NCBI RefSeq assembly: GCF_014109825.1 | Contig: NZ_CP059576.1 | Span: forward strand, 2,444,001 to 2,508,000 | Direction of reading: 5' to 3' | DNA: 64,000 nt | Source of the DNA: Legionella sp. PC997 | GTDB lineage: Bacteria > Pseudomonadota > Gammaproteobacteria > Legionellales > Legionellaceae | Shown: positions 44,367-52,841 of the stretch, in pieces | How positions within the stretch are numbered: the first letter of the stretch is position 1 | Layout of the letters: every line of letters starts with the position of its first letter | Program-made: the position numbers and the translations under genes | Notes under the pieces: generated by a model | What the model was told of the DNA's origin: nothing | Databases searched by the model: none | The model's input: the letters and a program-made list of their open reading frames with translations, nothing else

Positions 44367-45710
44367 ATGTTTAAAAACTCCACACTTTACAAACCTGAAG
44401 CCACATTAATGCACATCAGAAATGATATGAGCATTTGTCAGAGTGACTACCCAATTGACTGGTATCAAGAAGAGTTTATTCCATATGCCCAGGAATACCA
44501 AGCTCTTCCAGATCGAAAACTTACGACCGTTTTAGCATGGATGACTCCTTATCTTAAAAAAGCTCAGGATCATTTTGGTGAGCGATTACTCCTTTTAGCT
44601 CATTATTACATGGGTGGGGATATTGTTCGCCTGGTTGAACAATTTGGAGGACTTATCGGTGACTCCTATCAATTAGCTTTGATGGCAGCGGAACACCCGG
44701 AAAAATCCGTCATCATTGAATCTGCAGTGCATTTCATGGCGGAATCAATTAGTATTTTGGCGAATAAAAACCAACACGTTTATATCACCAATCCTAAGTC
44801 GGGTTGCACAATGGAAATGCTTGCCAAAGATTTCATGGTTGAACCTGCTTTCCTTGATTTGAATGAGCGGTATGGTTCCGAAAATATTTTACCGGTTTGC
44901 TATATGAACACATCAGGTCGAGTCAAGGCGTTGACTGGTGCTCAAGGTGGAGCCGTTTGCACAAGTTCCAACGTAAAAAAAATATTTCAATGGGCACTCA
45001 AACAAAATAAAAAGATTCTTTTTATTCCAGATCAACATATGGGTGAAAACGTCGCCTATTGGTTAGGGATAAAAAATCTTGCCTATTGGCCTGGTGGAAC
45101 TGCAGGGGCTCAATATTCACTTGCGAATCAAGATTCAAAAACTCTAAAACAGTTTGATGAAGCACAGTTAATATTATTCGCAAGCCAATGTGCCGTACAT
45201 ACCCATTATCAACCCGAAATGTGCGATTATTGGCATAATCAAGGATACACCACAATCGTTCATCCCGAATGCCGAAACTCCGTAATTAAAATAGCACAAC
45301 ACTCAGGTTCCACAGCGTTCATCTGGGATTATGTAGTTCATGATCGCGCCAAAACCAAACGTTATGCTATTGGTACCGAAAATCACATGGTAGAAAATCT
45401 CAAACAACACTGTAAAAGTTTGAATATAGACGTAGTTAACTTAGCGGAAGCCCCTAACAAAGAAAATGCAAAAGGAATAGGTTGTGGCTGCGCAACCATG
45501 TCACGCAACGACCCCCCGCATCTGGTTGCACTGGTCGATTTACTTAGACAAGGAAAAACCATGTCTTATAATGAAGTTAAAGCTGGTGATGTAGTCAATG
45601 AATTTACGGGAAGTAGAAACAGATTGCCTGAACAAGATCAGCAATGGGTTATTAATAATGCTAAAAAGTCCCTCCAAATGATGATCGATATCACTGAGGA
45701 TCGTATTTAA
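44367..45710 (+). CDS. nadA: Quinolinate synthase (long form)
   Basis: A 447-residue NadA; the E. coli enzyme is 347. Core motifs are HYYMGGDIVRL, GDSYQLA, and the 4Fe-4S cysteines Cys147 (NPKSGC), Cys275 (SQCAVH) and Cys373 or Cys375 (GIGCGC). The extra length is an N-terminal extension of about 35 residues and about 40 more residues between the first two cluster cysteines (roughly 235-270). All three cluster positions are kept, so it should be active. GAGG precedes the ATG. A perfect hairpin follows the stop. Confidence 0.93.
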   Translation: MFKNSTLYKPEATLMHIRNDMSICQSDYPIDWYQEEFIPYAQEYQALPDRKLTTVLAWMTPYLKKAQDHFGERLLLLAHYYMGGDIVRLVEQFGGLIGDSYQLALMAAEHPEKSVIIESAVHFMAESISILANKNQHVYITNPKSGCTMEMLAKDFMVEPAFLDLNERYGSENILPVCYMNTSGRVKALTGAQGGAVCTSSNVKKIFQWALKQNKKILFIPDQHMGENVAYWLGIKNLAYWPGGTAGAQYSLANQDSKTLKQFDEAQLILFASQCAVHTHYQPEMCDYWHNQGYTTIVHPECRNSVIKIAQHSGSTAFIWDYVVHDRAKTKRYAIGTENHMVENLKQHCKSLNIDVVNLAEAPNKENAKGIGCGCATMSRNDPPHLVALVDLLRQGKTMSYNEVKAGDVVNEFTGSRNRLPEQDQQWVINNAKKSLQMMIDITEDRI

Positions 45711-45740
45711 GCATCTAAAATATAATTGGGATTAATATTA

Positions 45741-45763
45741 AGCCCGGATGTTCGATCCGGGCT
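45741..45763. terminator. Perfect 9-bp hairpin between nadA and the Cys-rich gene
   Basis: AGCCCGGAT (45741-45749) pairs perfectly with ATCCGGGCT (45755-45763) around GTTCG. It sits between two convergent genes and probably ends both, although neither side has a long T-run. Confidence 0.6.
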
Positions 45764-45799
45764 ATAGTTATCCCCCACTAATAGCCGAGGGATGAGTGC

Positions 45800-46252
45800 T
45801 TAATGACAAGCACAAGTAGGTGATTGTACACCGTCCTTACATCTTAAATAACCTGTAGTTGCATCACATTGAGCTACCCCTCCATGTTTTGAACAACAGC
45901 CTTTAGCACTTGTAGTTGTTGTGGTAGTTGATTTAGTTTTAGTAGCGGGTGTAGTAGTTGATTTTCCACCCCACCAGCTTTTTGACTTAGTTGTTGTCGT
46001 TGTAGTGGTTGCTGGAGCAGTTTTTTTAATGGTATGGGATTTTGTAGTTGTACTTTTGGTTTTCTTACACTTACACGAGGGAGAAGCGGTACCATCCTTA
46101 CACATCTGGACTCCAGTAGTACCATTACAAGAAGCCCCCCCCCCATGGCCAGAACAACAAGCGGCATAAGCTCCAATCACTGGACTGCTCAATAAAAAAA
46201 GAACTGCTATAATTCGATTTGCCCATCTTGAAGCTAAATTAGCATTTTTCAT
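45800..46252 (-). CDS. Secreted protein with two Cys-rich modules joined by a Thr/Lys linker
   Basis: A 150-residue protein with a signal peptide ending AYA (28-30). Module 1 is residues 31-62 (ACC-x3-GGGASC-x5-GVQMCKDG-x3-PSCKC). A linker of about 55 residues is nearly all Thr, Lys, Ser, Ala and Pro. Module 2 is 118-149 (GCC-x3-GGVAQC-x5-GYLRCKDG-x3-PTCAC). Both modules have all six cysteines, unlike the relative at 16474-16812. The linker looks like a surface spacer. The ATG at 46252 has GGAG before it. Function unknown; a surface-exposed binding protein is one guess. Confidence 0.75.
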   Translation of the reverse strand: MKNANLASRWANRIIAVLFLLSSPVIGAYAACCSGHGGGASCNGTTGVQMCKDGTASPSCKCKKTKSTTTKSHTIKKTAPATTTTTTTKSKSWWGGKSTTTPATKTKSTTTTTTSAKGCCSKHGGVAQCDATTGYLRCKDGVQSPTCACH

Positions 46253-46372
46253 TTGCAAACTCCATTTCAGTAAATGACATTAAATAATATAGACCATATT
46301 TATTAAAGCCATGATAACGAATGGAACTTCAGAAAACTTAAAATAACTTGCAAAATCATATGAAGGTCTAGC

Positions 46373-46747
46373 TCATATTGTATAAAATTGGCATTGCTCT
46401 AATCCTTGCGTACAGACGAAGCCGCCCAAGGTATCAATCCAATTATAGTCAAGACGAGATGGAATTTTGGTACGCACTTGCCACCAAATTGAGTAATCGC
46501 CTGCTGAATTTCTATAAGTGCAAACCACTCCTTGACCATATCCAGCAATTAAAATATTTGCCCGTAGGAAATAAGTATCTTTATCCCCCTGTGGGCGATT
46601 AGGTGAATAGGGATTCTCTTCCCAAGGAGGCGGAGGAATACCCCATTTTAAAGATGTGGTTTGTGGATCCGGGCAATTCACTGCATAACTAAGAGTCATA
46701 AGGTGGGCAAGAAAAAAACTAAAAATAATAAAATGATATCTCTTCAC
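46373..46747 (-). CDS. Small secreted protein of unknown function
   Basis: A 124-residue protein with a signal peptide (1-22, ending SYA) and a mature domain opening NCPDPQTTSLKWG, with three further cysteines in VVCTYRNSAG, GGFVCTQG and EQCQF. It is rich in Trp, Pro and Tyr. It resembles small secreted families common in Legionella (DUF3757-like), but I am not sure of the family. Four cysteines suggest two disulfides. Its closest neighbour is the Cys-rich protein on the same strand. Confidence 0.65.
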   Translation of the reverse strand: MKRYHFIIFSFFLAHLMTLSYAVNCPDPQTTSLKWGIPPPPWEENPYSPNRPQGDKDTYFLRANILIAGYGQGVVCTYRNSAGDYSIWWQVRTKIPSRLDYNWIDTLGGFVCTQGLEQCQFYTI

Positions 46748-46799
46748 AAATCCCCCTTTAATCCTTCGTTATTTTTTAAATAATATATATAAAAATCCA

Positions 46800-46827
46800 T
46801 TGTGAGAATTTATTTCTTTGTTATAAT
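46800..46827 (+). promoter_or_regulatory. Promoter of tRNA-Leu
   Basis: TTGTGA (46800-46805), a 16-base spacer, then a perfect TATAAT (46822-46827), 12 bases before the first base of the tRNA. Confidence 0.7.
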
Positions 46828-46839
46828 GGCCGCTCAAAT

Positions 46840-46926
46840 GCCTGGGTGGCGGAATTGGTAGACGCGCCGGATTCAAAATCCGGTGGTGGTGACACCGTGT
46901 GGGTTCGAGTCCCACCCTAGGTACCA
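46840..46926 (+). tRNA. tRNA-Leu (anticodon CAA)
   Basis: An 87-base type II tRNA with the leucine D-arm (GGCGGAATTGGTAGACGC), an anticodon stem CCGGA/TCCGG around TTCAAAA giving anticodon CAA, a variable arm (TGGTGGTGACACCGT), the T-arm GGGTTCGAGTCCC and an encoded ACCA end. The acceptor stem pairs with two G-T wobbles. It reads UUG codons. Confidence 0.96.
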
Positions 46927-47142
46927 TAATTTATTTTCTTATTATTCACTCTCTTATTCAAATTTTTCATAATAAATTCATAAAGACATCGCTTCCTCAA
47001 GCCTAATTGTATTCATCTAAATCTCGTATTCACTTAACTTTAATCCCTCTTCCTAATATTACATTTAGATAATTTAAATTAATTGTTCTATATTTAATCT
47101 TATAGGTGAATGTTTAATCGTTAAAAGGAATAGGTGATCATT

Positions 47143-47559
47143 ATGAATAAAAAGGTATCGAGCGACTATGAAGCGCTTCTAAAGCATGTAACTCAAAGTA
47201 AAAATATGGATCTCCCTCTTACAATTACACAAAAAGAGGCAGAGGCCATTTTACATGTCGTGCATGACGTGGGTGGAGAACCCGATGGTCCACTTGATAA
47301 ATCGGAACATAAAACTGCTTTCTGGGAAAAAAGTACTCATTGTGTTGCAGAGTGTTTGGCTTGGCGTGGACATTGGTGTTCTGAAGAAAGACGTCGTCGG
47401 GAGAATGATTTGGGTGAAACCATATATTTCGCCACCCCTTACTATGCACGTTGGTTGTTGGCTATAGCAAAGATGCTAATTGAAAAAGGTTTGATTACTC
47501 CAGATGAGTTAATTCAGAAAATGGATGTAATCCGTCGACGGGAGGGATATATCAAATGA
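47143..47559 (+). CDS. scnB: Thiocyanate hydrolase beta subunit (nitrile hydratase beta N-half homologue)
   Basis: A 138-residue protein matching the N-terminal half of nitrile hydratase beta: HDVGGEPDGP, then RRRREND, then YYARWLLAIAKMLIEKGLITPDEL. The Arg cluster lies where thiocyanate hydrolase beta supplies Arg contacts to the oxidised cysteines. In thiocyanate hydrolase the nitrile hydratase beta chain is split in two, and gene order is beta, alpha, gamma, exactly as here. Start at the ATG 47143, with AGGTGA seven bases upstream; a GTG three codons earlier is possible. It overlaps scnA by 4 bases. Confidence 0.8.
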   Translation: MNKKVSSDYEALLKHVTQSKNMDLPLTITQKEAEAILHVVHDVGGEPDGPLDKSEHKTAFWEKSTHCVAECLAWRGHWCSEERRRRENDLGETIYFATPYYARWLLAIAKMLIEKGLITPDELIQKMDVIRRREGYIK

Positions 47560-47846
47560 ATAAATTTAAGATTGGTGATCGTGTCATTGTTAAAGATTTA
47601 CCCTCATTATTTCATACACGGACACAGGGATATACCCGCAACCATATAGGTGAAGTTGTTATGTTAAGACCAGATTGGGTTATTCCTGAGGATGAAGCCT
47701 GGGGACGAGAAGATGGTCGAGCTGAACCTTTTTATATGGTTCGATTTAAACTTGCTGATTTATGGTCAGATTATACAGGAGAGCCAATTGATACCTTAGA
47801 AACAGAGTTTTCTGAGCGTTGGCTTGACTTTCCACCAGACAAATAA
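47556..47846 (+). CDS. scnA: Thiocyanate hydrolase alpha subunit (nitrile hydratase beta C-half homologue)
   Basis: A 96-residue SH3-like protein matching the C-terminal half of nitrile hydratase beta: FKIGDRVIVKD, HTRTQGYTRNHIGEV (canonical HTRxPxYxRGxxGxV), EPFYMVRF and a late ADLW. The start has an excellent GGAGGGA and overlaps scnB as ATGA, so the two halves should be made in equal amounts. It is slightly shorter than the Thiobacillus thioparus alpha subunit (126 residues). Confidence 0.8.
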   Translation: MNKFKIGDRVIVKDLPSLFHTRTQGYTRNHIGEVVMLRPDWVIPEDEAWGREDGRAEPFYMVRFKLADLWSDYTGEPIDTLETEFSERWLDFPPDK

Positions 47847-47873
47847 ATCAGGATAACTTAAAGAGAGGATGCT

Positions 47874-48557
47874 ATGAGCAAGCAACATGAACATGAGCAT
47901 GAGCATGATAAAATCGAAGAGAACGATGAAGCTTATGAATTTACTGTTTTAGAGGCTACTATTAGAGAATTAGCCATTGAAAAAGGATTATTTTCGGCCG
48001 AAGATTATCGTCGTTTTATGGAATGGCATGATGATATGGAGTCCTCCAAAGGCGGAGCACGAGTTGTGGCGCGTGCCTGGGTCGATCCGGAATTTAAAAA
48101 GCGACTGCTCGCAGATGGCGTAGCGGCCTGTAAAGAGTTGGGCATTGATTGGCTTAGACCAACTGGTTCTGGTACTCCCAGTGATTATACTTACTTCGTT
48201 GTCTATGAAAATACACCAAAATTGCATAATACAATGGTTTGCACCTTGTGTTCTTGCTACCCGAGGCCTGTATTAGGGTTTGCACCAGCTTGGTATGAAC
48301 GGCCCAATTATAGACGCCGCTTAGTTCGATGGCCACGAGAGGTTTTGGCTGAATTCGGTACTATAATTCCGCCTGATGTAGAAGTGCGTGTGCATGATTC
48401 GAATCAGAAATCGCGCTTTATGATGTTACCTTTGCGACCTAAAGGCACGGAAGATTGGAGTGAAGAAAAATTAGCAACAATCGTGACTCGAGATACGATG
48501 ATAGGAGTATCCATTCCTCGTATTGATTGGACATCATCATCAACTCCAGGAAAATAA
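47874..48557 (+). CDS. scnC: Thiocyanate hydrolase gamma subunit (metal-binding, nitrile hydratase alpha homologue)
   Basis: A 227-residue protein. It opens with a His/Glu-rich run (HEHEHEHD, residues 5-12), then IRELAIEKGLFSAEDYR. The metal site is VCTLCSCYPRPVLG with Cys123, Cys126 and Cys128; the Thr of CTLC is the cobalt-type signature, and the last two cysteines are the ones oxidised in the family. The following NYRRRLVRWPR, VRVHDSNQKSRF and IVTRD segments, and the His-rich start, are as I recall them in T. thioparus SCNase gamma, and CYPRP replaces the CYPWP of nitrile hydratases. It hydrolyses SCN- to carbonyl sulfide and ammonia if the assignment holds. Confidence 0.8.
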   Translation: MSKQHEHEHEHDKIEENDEAYEFTVLEATIRELAIEKGLFSAEDYRRFMEWHDDMESSKGGARVVARAWVDPEFKKRLLADGVAACKELGIDWLRPTGSGTPSDYTYFVVYENTPKLHNTMVCTLCSCYPRPVLGFAPAWYERPNYRRRLVRWPREVLAEFGTIIPPDVEVRVHDSNQKSRFMMLPLRPKGTEDWSEEKLATIVTRDTMIGVSIPRIDWTSSSTPGK

Positions 48558-48561
48558 CCAC

Positions 48562-48984
48562 ATGATTGAAAAATGTCGTGAGGATTTATTATCCCTACTT
48601 TACGCCGCGGGCCAGGGACATATCGATATAATAAAACGGTTTATTAAATCGGGTATGGACATTAATCAAGCTGGAAAAAATGGCATGAGCGCATTAATGG
48701 TCGCGGCGGAATATGGCCAATCTGATGTTGTAGCCGCCCTTTTAGAAGCAGGAGTAAACATAGATCAAAGTAATCATACTGGGCATACCGCTTTGATGTT
48801 TGCCGCAGAATACGGTCACGAAGACGTTGTAAACCAGTTATTAAAAGCTCGAGCTGACGCTTCACTGACTAATTATAATGGCGCAACTGCTCTAAGTCTT
48901 GCCAAAAAATATGAACATTTTACGGTAGTTAACCTATTATCAAAGCAAGATGGTATTTCCGATGAGACGTACAGAGCAAATTGA
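48562..48984 (+). CDS. Ankyrin-repeat protein
   Basis: A 140-residue protein of four ankyrin repeats: LLYAAGQGHIDIIKRFIKSGMDIN, MSALMVAAEYGQSDVVAALLEAGVNID, HTALMFAAEYGHEDVVNQLL, ATALSLAKKYEHFTVVNLL. It has no signal peptide or membrane segment. The ATG at 48562 is 4 bases after the scnC stop with AGGAAA before it, so it is almost certainly co-transcribed. A cytosolic protein-binding role is likely; assembly factor, regulator and translocated effector are all open. Confidence 0.85.
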   Translation: MIEKCREDLLSLLYAAGQGHIDIIKRFIKSGMDINQAGKNGMSALMVAAEYGQSDVVAALLEAGVNIDQSNHTGHTALMFAAEYGHEDVVNQLLKARADASLTNYNGATALSLAKKYEHFTVVNLLSKQDGISDETYRAN

Positions 48985-49013
48985 ACTGCTTTAACTGGGG
49001 ATGATGCTGTTGT

Positions 49014-50123
49014 TCACTTATGTTTATGCCGATGGTGGATATCAGGATAATGCGGATGCGAATGCTTCATAAGCGGATGCACATGAGCATGAATGTGAGG
49101 CTCCTTACCGTCCCATGGGAAATCATGACTATGCTGGTGGTGTTCATCATGGAGATGAGAATGGGTATGAGCAAGCGTTTCATGCCTGTGTATATGTTGA
49201 TGGTGTTCCGAGAGATGCAACCAAACACCAATGACAATTAGCACCATTGCAATCCAAAAAGAAATGGAGGTAGCCTCATGAAAAAATACAATTGCAATAA
49301 GTGCGCCGATAAATGGTGCGGTAGAAAAATAAGCTCCGGTTCTTCCAGTACCAAGCTCACGTATAGCAAGCACGAATAAAACCAGGCTGGCTCCGTAACC
49401 AATAAAACCAGTTAACAAGGCATAACTCATAATTACGTAATTGGGTAATTTTATTCCCCAGGAAAGAGATATAGCGACAATTACAATTCCCGAAACGAGT
49501 CCTTTAATTCCCGCTATGAAAAAAGGTTCCCCAGCAGAAATTTTTTGAGTCAAATTATTGTCAATAGCCCAAAATAAGCATGCACCTGCGATGCAAATAA
49601 AGCCAAATATATTTTCTGGAGTCACAGTACCATGAGGGACAGATAATAAAATACCTCCGGCTACAATTAAAAACATACCAAGCACAATACGCTTTGTTGT
49701 ATGTTCTTTAAAAATAAACCAAGCAATCAAAGCAGTAAAAACTGCTTCCAAATTCAAAAGTAAGGATGCACTTGCTGCATTTATTTGTTGCAAACCCTCC
49801 ATTAATAAAATGGGACCCAGTACTCCGCCACAAATCATCATACCTAATAACCAAAACCAATCGCCTTTTACCAGACCAGAAGGGCTAAAGCCCCGATCTT
49901 TGATCACGCGGATTATAATTAATCCTGAACCACTACCAATATAAAGTAACCCAGCCAACAATATAGGAGAAATTTGACCAACAAGATATTTTGCGAATGG
50001 AGTACTTGCACCAAAAAATAGGGCCGCGACCAGTACGGCTAAGGTTGGAGAAGTAGCAGCAAACCTAAACAATAGATTCGTGCTATTTTTTAAGTAACGA
50101 TTCAATTTTAGATACCTGTACAT
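49014..50123 (-). CDS. EamA/DMT-family transporter with His-rich C-terminal tail
   Basis: A 369-residue protein with two EamA domains (10 helices, about 25-305), including FGASTPFAKYLVG and LEAVFTALIAWFIFKEH. From about residue 306 comes a tail of about 64 residues in which roughly one in three is His (HHQHIHRHE, HTHSHLHDEHHQHSHD, HIHAHVHP, HKHK). Such tails bind Ni, Co or Zn. It faces the cobalt-type thiocyanate hydrolase operon with only 30 bases between stops, which suggests a metal-handling role; this is inference, since DMT proteins carry many substrates. Confidence 0.82.
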   Translation of the reverse strand: MYRYLKLNRYLKNSTNLLFRFAATSPTLAVLVAALFFGASTPFAKYLVGQISPILLAGLLYIGSGSGLIIIRVIKDRGFSPSGLVKGDWFWLLGMMICGGVLGPILLMEGLQQINAASASLLLNLEAVFTALIAWFIFKEHTTKRIVLGMFLIVAGGILLSVPHGTVTPENIFGFICIAGACLFWAIDNNLTQKISAGEPFFIAGIKGLVSGIVIVAISLSWGIKLPNYVIMSYALLTGFIGYGASLVLFVLAIRELGTGRTGAYFSTAPFIGALIAIVFFHEATSISFWIAMVLIVIGVWLHLSEHHQHIHRHETLAHTHSHLHDEHHQHSHDFPWDGKEPHIHAHVHPLMKHSHPHYPDIHHRHKHK

Positions 50124-50466
50124 GGGTCATTGAATAAGTAAGAAATAAATAACGCATATTTTTTATTATGTTTCCTTATAATCAGGGGTTACTAAAATTA
50201 TAGCAACATTCCCAATTTACAAGATGGCAGAATAGGGCAAGGATTTCATTGTGAACGAGCTTCCTACTATTTGGGATTGGCTTGGTTTGATTTTAATAGC
50301 CACTATAGAAAGCAGTCGCATTTATTTATAAATACTAACTTGACAATGTTGTGCTAATTTTATTACCCCATGCCATAGGCTGGCCAATAATCTAAATTAT
50401 CACTGGACTTCTCTTATCGCGTTCAGTGTATTGCGACCAGACTAAAAAATACATGCAATTAACTTA
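50124..50466. other. Gene-free stretch between ampG and the EamA gene
   Basis: These 343 bases, AT-rich and full of stops, should hold the EamA promoter (minus strand). I saw no repeat, hairpin with a T-run, or small gene that I could support. Confidence 0.5.
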
Positions 50467-51726
50467 TTATTGTATTGGATTTAATTGGCCTTCTTTCTCT
50501 ACAGTGTTTAGGTCTTGTCGGATTTCTTTAGTTTGATTTTTGATCAAAATCAAAAAAGGGATAAACGCTAAAGCAAATAAAATAGAAAGTTCATACAAAC
50601 CAACCCACCCTATCGCCATTTGAATGCTTGCAGCAACTGGTCCAGAAATAATACGGGGTATTGTTGATAAAGCCACAAGCATCGAAAATTGAGTTCCAGT
50701 ATATTGCTTATTCACTAAGCGCATGAATAAAGCAACTAGAGCTGTAGAGCCCATTCCTGCTGCGAAATTGTCAAAAAATACTGCAATGGCCAGTAAGGTA
50801 ACGTTCTTCCCTACCATGGCCAATACAAGAAATAGCACATTGGTTAATGCTTGTAATAAGCCAAAAAAAAGTAAGGAACGATATAACGAACAACGTATTA
50901 ATAAAAATCCCGCCCCCAAACCTCCAAGCAAAATGGCTCCAACCCCTAACATTTTATTGATGTAGCCAATGGTCTCTAAAGAAAAACCAAGCCCTTGGAT
51001 TAAGAAAGGCATAACAATCCCACTTGTAGTGGTTGTAAATGCTTCACCCATCTTATAACAAAAAATAAACAGCAAAAGAGGAATTATGCCGGGACGTAGA
51101 AGCAATTCCTTAAGCGGAGCGAAAAAAGACATACCAAAATTATTCTTTTCTTTGGTTTCAAGACTCGGTTCTTTACTAAAGACCACAGCAAACATGCCCG
51201 CAATCATCAGAATACCCATAAATCGATAGGTTAAAGCCCAACCGAGCTTCTGCGCCATAATCAAGGCCAAACCACCCGATAACAATAACGCAATCCGGTA
51301 CCCTAATACTGCTAAAGAAGCTCCTAACCCATGTTCACTAAGGGGTAAATATTCGGCTCGATGTGCATCGATCGCAATATCTTGAGTAGCAGAAAAGCAA
51401 GCTAAAACTAAAGCAATTAACGCCATCAATTTAGGGTATTGTTCGGGGGTAAACCAGGCCATTAAGTTAAATCCAAGAAGCAATAAACATTGCATACTTA
51501 TAATCCAACTCCGCCTTTTACCCATGCTGAATAAAGAATAGCGATCGAGAATAGGTCCCCAAAAAATTCGATAAGCATAGGGTAAACTAATTAGACTTAA
51601 TGTTCCGGTAGCAAGCACTGACATTCCACTGTATGCAAACCATGCCTGTAACGTACTACTGACTAATGCCATCGGTAAGCCAGAGGAAAAACCTAAAATG
51701 AAAATAATAAATAGGCGTTTATTCAC
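50467..51726 (-). CDS. ampG: AmpG-family muropeptide permease
   Basis: A 419-residue MFS transporter with about 12 helices. AmpG-type features: FILGFSSGLPMALVSSTLQAWF, SLPYAYRIFWGPILDRY, ATQDIAIDAHRAEYL and FFDNFAAGMGSTALVALFM. AmpG imports anhydro-muropeptides released by cell-wall turnover. It is downstream of mip on the same strand but separated by a strong terminator, so it has its own promoter. Confidence 0.9.
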   Translation of the reverse strand: MNKRLFIIFILGFSSGLPMALVSSTLQAWFAYSGMSVLATGTLSLISLPYAYRIFWGPILDRYSLFSMGKRRSWIISMQCLLLLGFNLMAWFTPEQYPKLMALIALVLACFSATQDIAIDAHRAEYLPLSEHGLGASLAVLGYRIALLLSGGLALIMAQKLGWALTYRFMGILMIAGMFAVVFSKEPSLETKEKNNFGMSFFAPLKELLLRPGIIPLLLFIFCYKMGEAFTTTTSGIVMPFLIQGLGFSLETIGYINKMLGVGAILLGGLGAGFLLIRCSLYRSLLFFGLLQALTNVLFLVLAMVGKNVTLLAIAVFFDNFAAGMGSTALVALFMRLVNKQYTGTQFSMLVALSTIPRIISGPVAASIQMAIGWVGLYELSILFALAFIPFLILIKNQTKEIRQDLNTVEKEGQLNPIQ

Positions 51727-51761
51727 ATGCAGATCTCTTAAAGGCAGTAGAATTTTTATCT

Positions 51762-51799
51762 AAAAGAAAAATCCTACTCCCATTTTTAAGGAGCAGGAT
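51762..51799 (-). terminator. Intrinsic terminator of mip
   Basis: On the minus strand ATCCTGCTCC pairs with GGAGTAGGAT (plus-strand arms 51790-51799 and 51771-51780, one G-T wobble), followed by TTTTTCTTTT. It lies 32 bases after the mip stop. Confidence 0.85.
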
Positions 51800-51830
51800 A
51801 CAATAAGGAAGGAAATCCCTTCTTCATTGA

Positions 51831-52529
51831 TTAGGCTTTTTTCACAGAGATTAAATGAATTTTGAAAATTAAAGTTTCATTTGGACCTATAGGGCCACCT
51901 ACACTACGAGGGCCGTAGGCTAAGTCTGAAGGTACATAAATTTCCCATGTAGAACCAGCAGGCATCAATTGTAATGCTTCTGTCCAACCAGGAATTACTT
52001 GTGATACTTGGAATGTAGCAGGTTTACCTGATTTCTCAGTGCTATCAAATACAGTACCATCAATTAAAGTACCTGTGTATTCAACAGTTACTGTATCAGA
52101 TTTACTAGGCTTGTTACCTGTACCTGCTTCAATAACTTTATATTGCAAACCACTAGGCAATACAACTACACCAGATTTTGACTTGTTAGTTGACAAAAAA
52201 GCGTCGCCTTTAGATTTGTTCTCTTCAGCTTTCTTGTTAAATTCTGCGCTGCGTTTTGCCATCAGATCTTTCTGAAATTTATTCAGAACATCTTTCATTT
52301 GTTGTTCGGTCAAAATCAATTGGGCACCAGACATACCATCTTGCATTCCTTTAGCCAATGCTTCCGGATTAATATCAATACCTTGATTTTTGAAGTTTTT
52401 TCCTAAATCAGCACCAATACTATAAGATAATTTATCCTTATCCGTAACAAGCGATGTAGCATCAGTAGCAGCCATTGCAGTAGACATTGCCAGCCCCATA
52501 ATGGCCGCAGTGACCAATTTCATCTTCAT
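51831..52529 (-). CDS. mip: Macrophage infectivity potentiator Mip (FKBP-type peptidyl-prolyl isomerase)
   Basis: A 232-residue protein beginning [20 protein letters not shown] (signal peptide 1-20), then the N-terminal dimerisation domain and long helix ([21 protein letters not shown]), and the FKBP domain ([58 protein letters not shown]). Mip is a surface-associated homodimeric virulence factor of Legionella that promotes early intracellular infection. The match to L. pneumophila Mip is very close with scattered substitutions, which identifies the genus. A frame starting 11 codons earlier is not the real start. Confidence 0.98.
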   Translation of the reverse strand: MKMKLVTAAIMGLAMSTAMAATDATSLVTDKDKLSYSIGADLGKNFKNQGIDINPEALAKGMQDGMSGAQLILTEQQMKDVLNKFQKDLMAKRSAEFNKKAEENKSKGDAFLSTNKSKSGVVVLPSGLQYKVIEAGTGNKPSKSDTVTVEYTGTLIDGTVFDSTEKSGKPATFQVSQVIPGWTEALQLMPAGSTWEIYVPSDLAYGPRSVGGPIGPNETLIFKIHLISVKKA

Positions 52530-52841
52530 AAAGAATCCCCTTGTAGTCTTTCTATTGTGCATATCTTCTCAATTTTTAAATTGAAGACATTGCATTCTAA
52601 CTAAAATGCATCATAATTCTGCCTAAAATTACATGAAATTACCAGCATTTGTATACGATTAATTGTAACTATATTATAAAGTACATCGCATTAGAAACTC
52701 TTAATACATTTCTCCGATGTCGATTTCAGTCGCTGCAAAAATATATGACAAATTATAAAGTCAATAGTTAACTATAATTAAAATAGACAAATAATTAAGA
52801 TCCCTCTACACTTTGCACTAATTGTAACTAGAGATGAACAC
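52530..52841. other. Divergent mip/sdaA intergenic region
   Basis: These 312 AT-rich bases must hold both divergent promoters. A perfect TATAAT on the plus strand at 52773-52778 is a candidate -10 for sdaA, though no good -35 stands 17 bases before it. No small gene or strong hairpin was seen. Confidence 0.4.

Noticed and set aside
45921..46176. Long frames on both strands inside the Cys-rich/Thr-rich gene
   Set aside because: They arise from the repetitive Thr-codon DNA of the linker; only the minus frame with signal peptide and conserved modules makes sense.
48562..48984. Calling the ankyrin gene an effector outright
   Set aside because: Ankyrin proteins are common Dot/Icm substrates, but this one is co-transcribed with metabolic genes and is short, so a local role is at least as likely.
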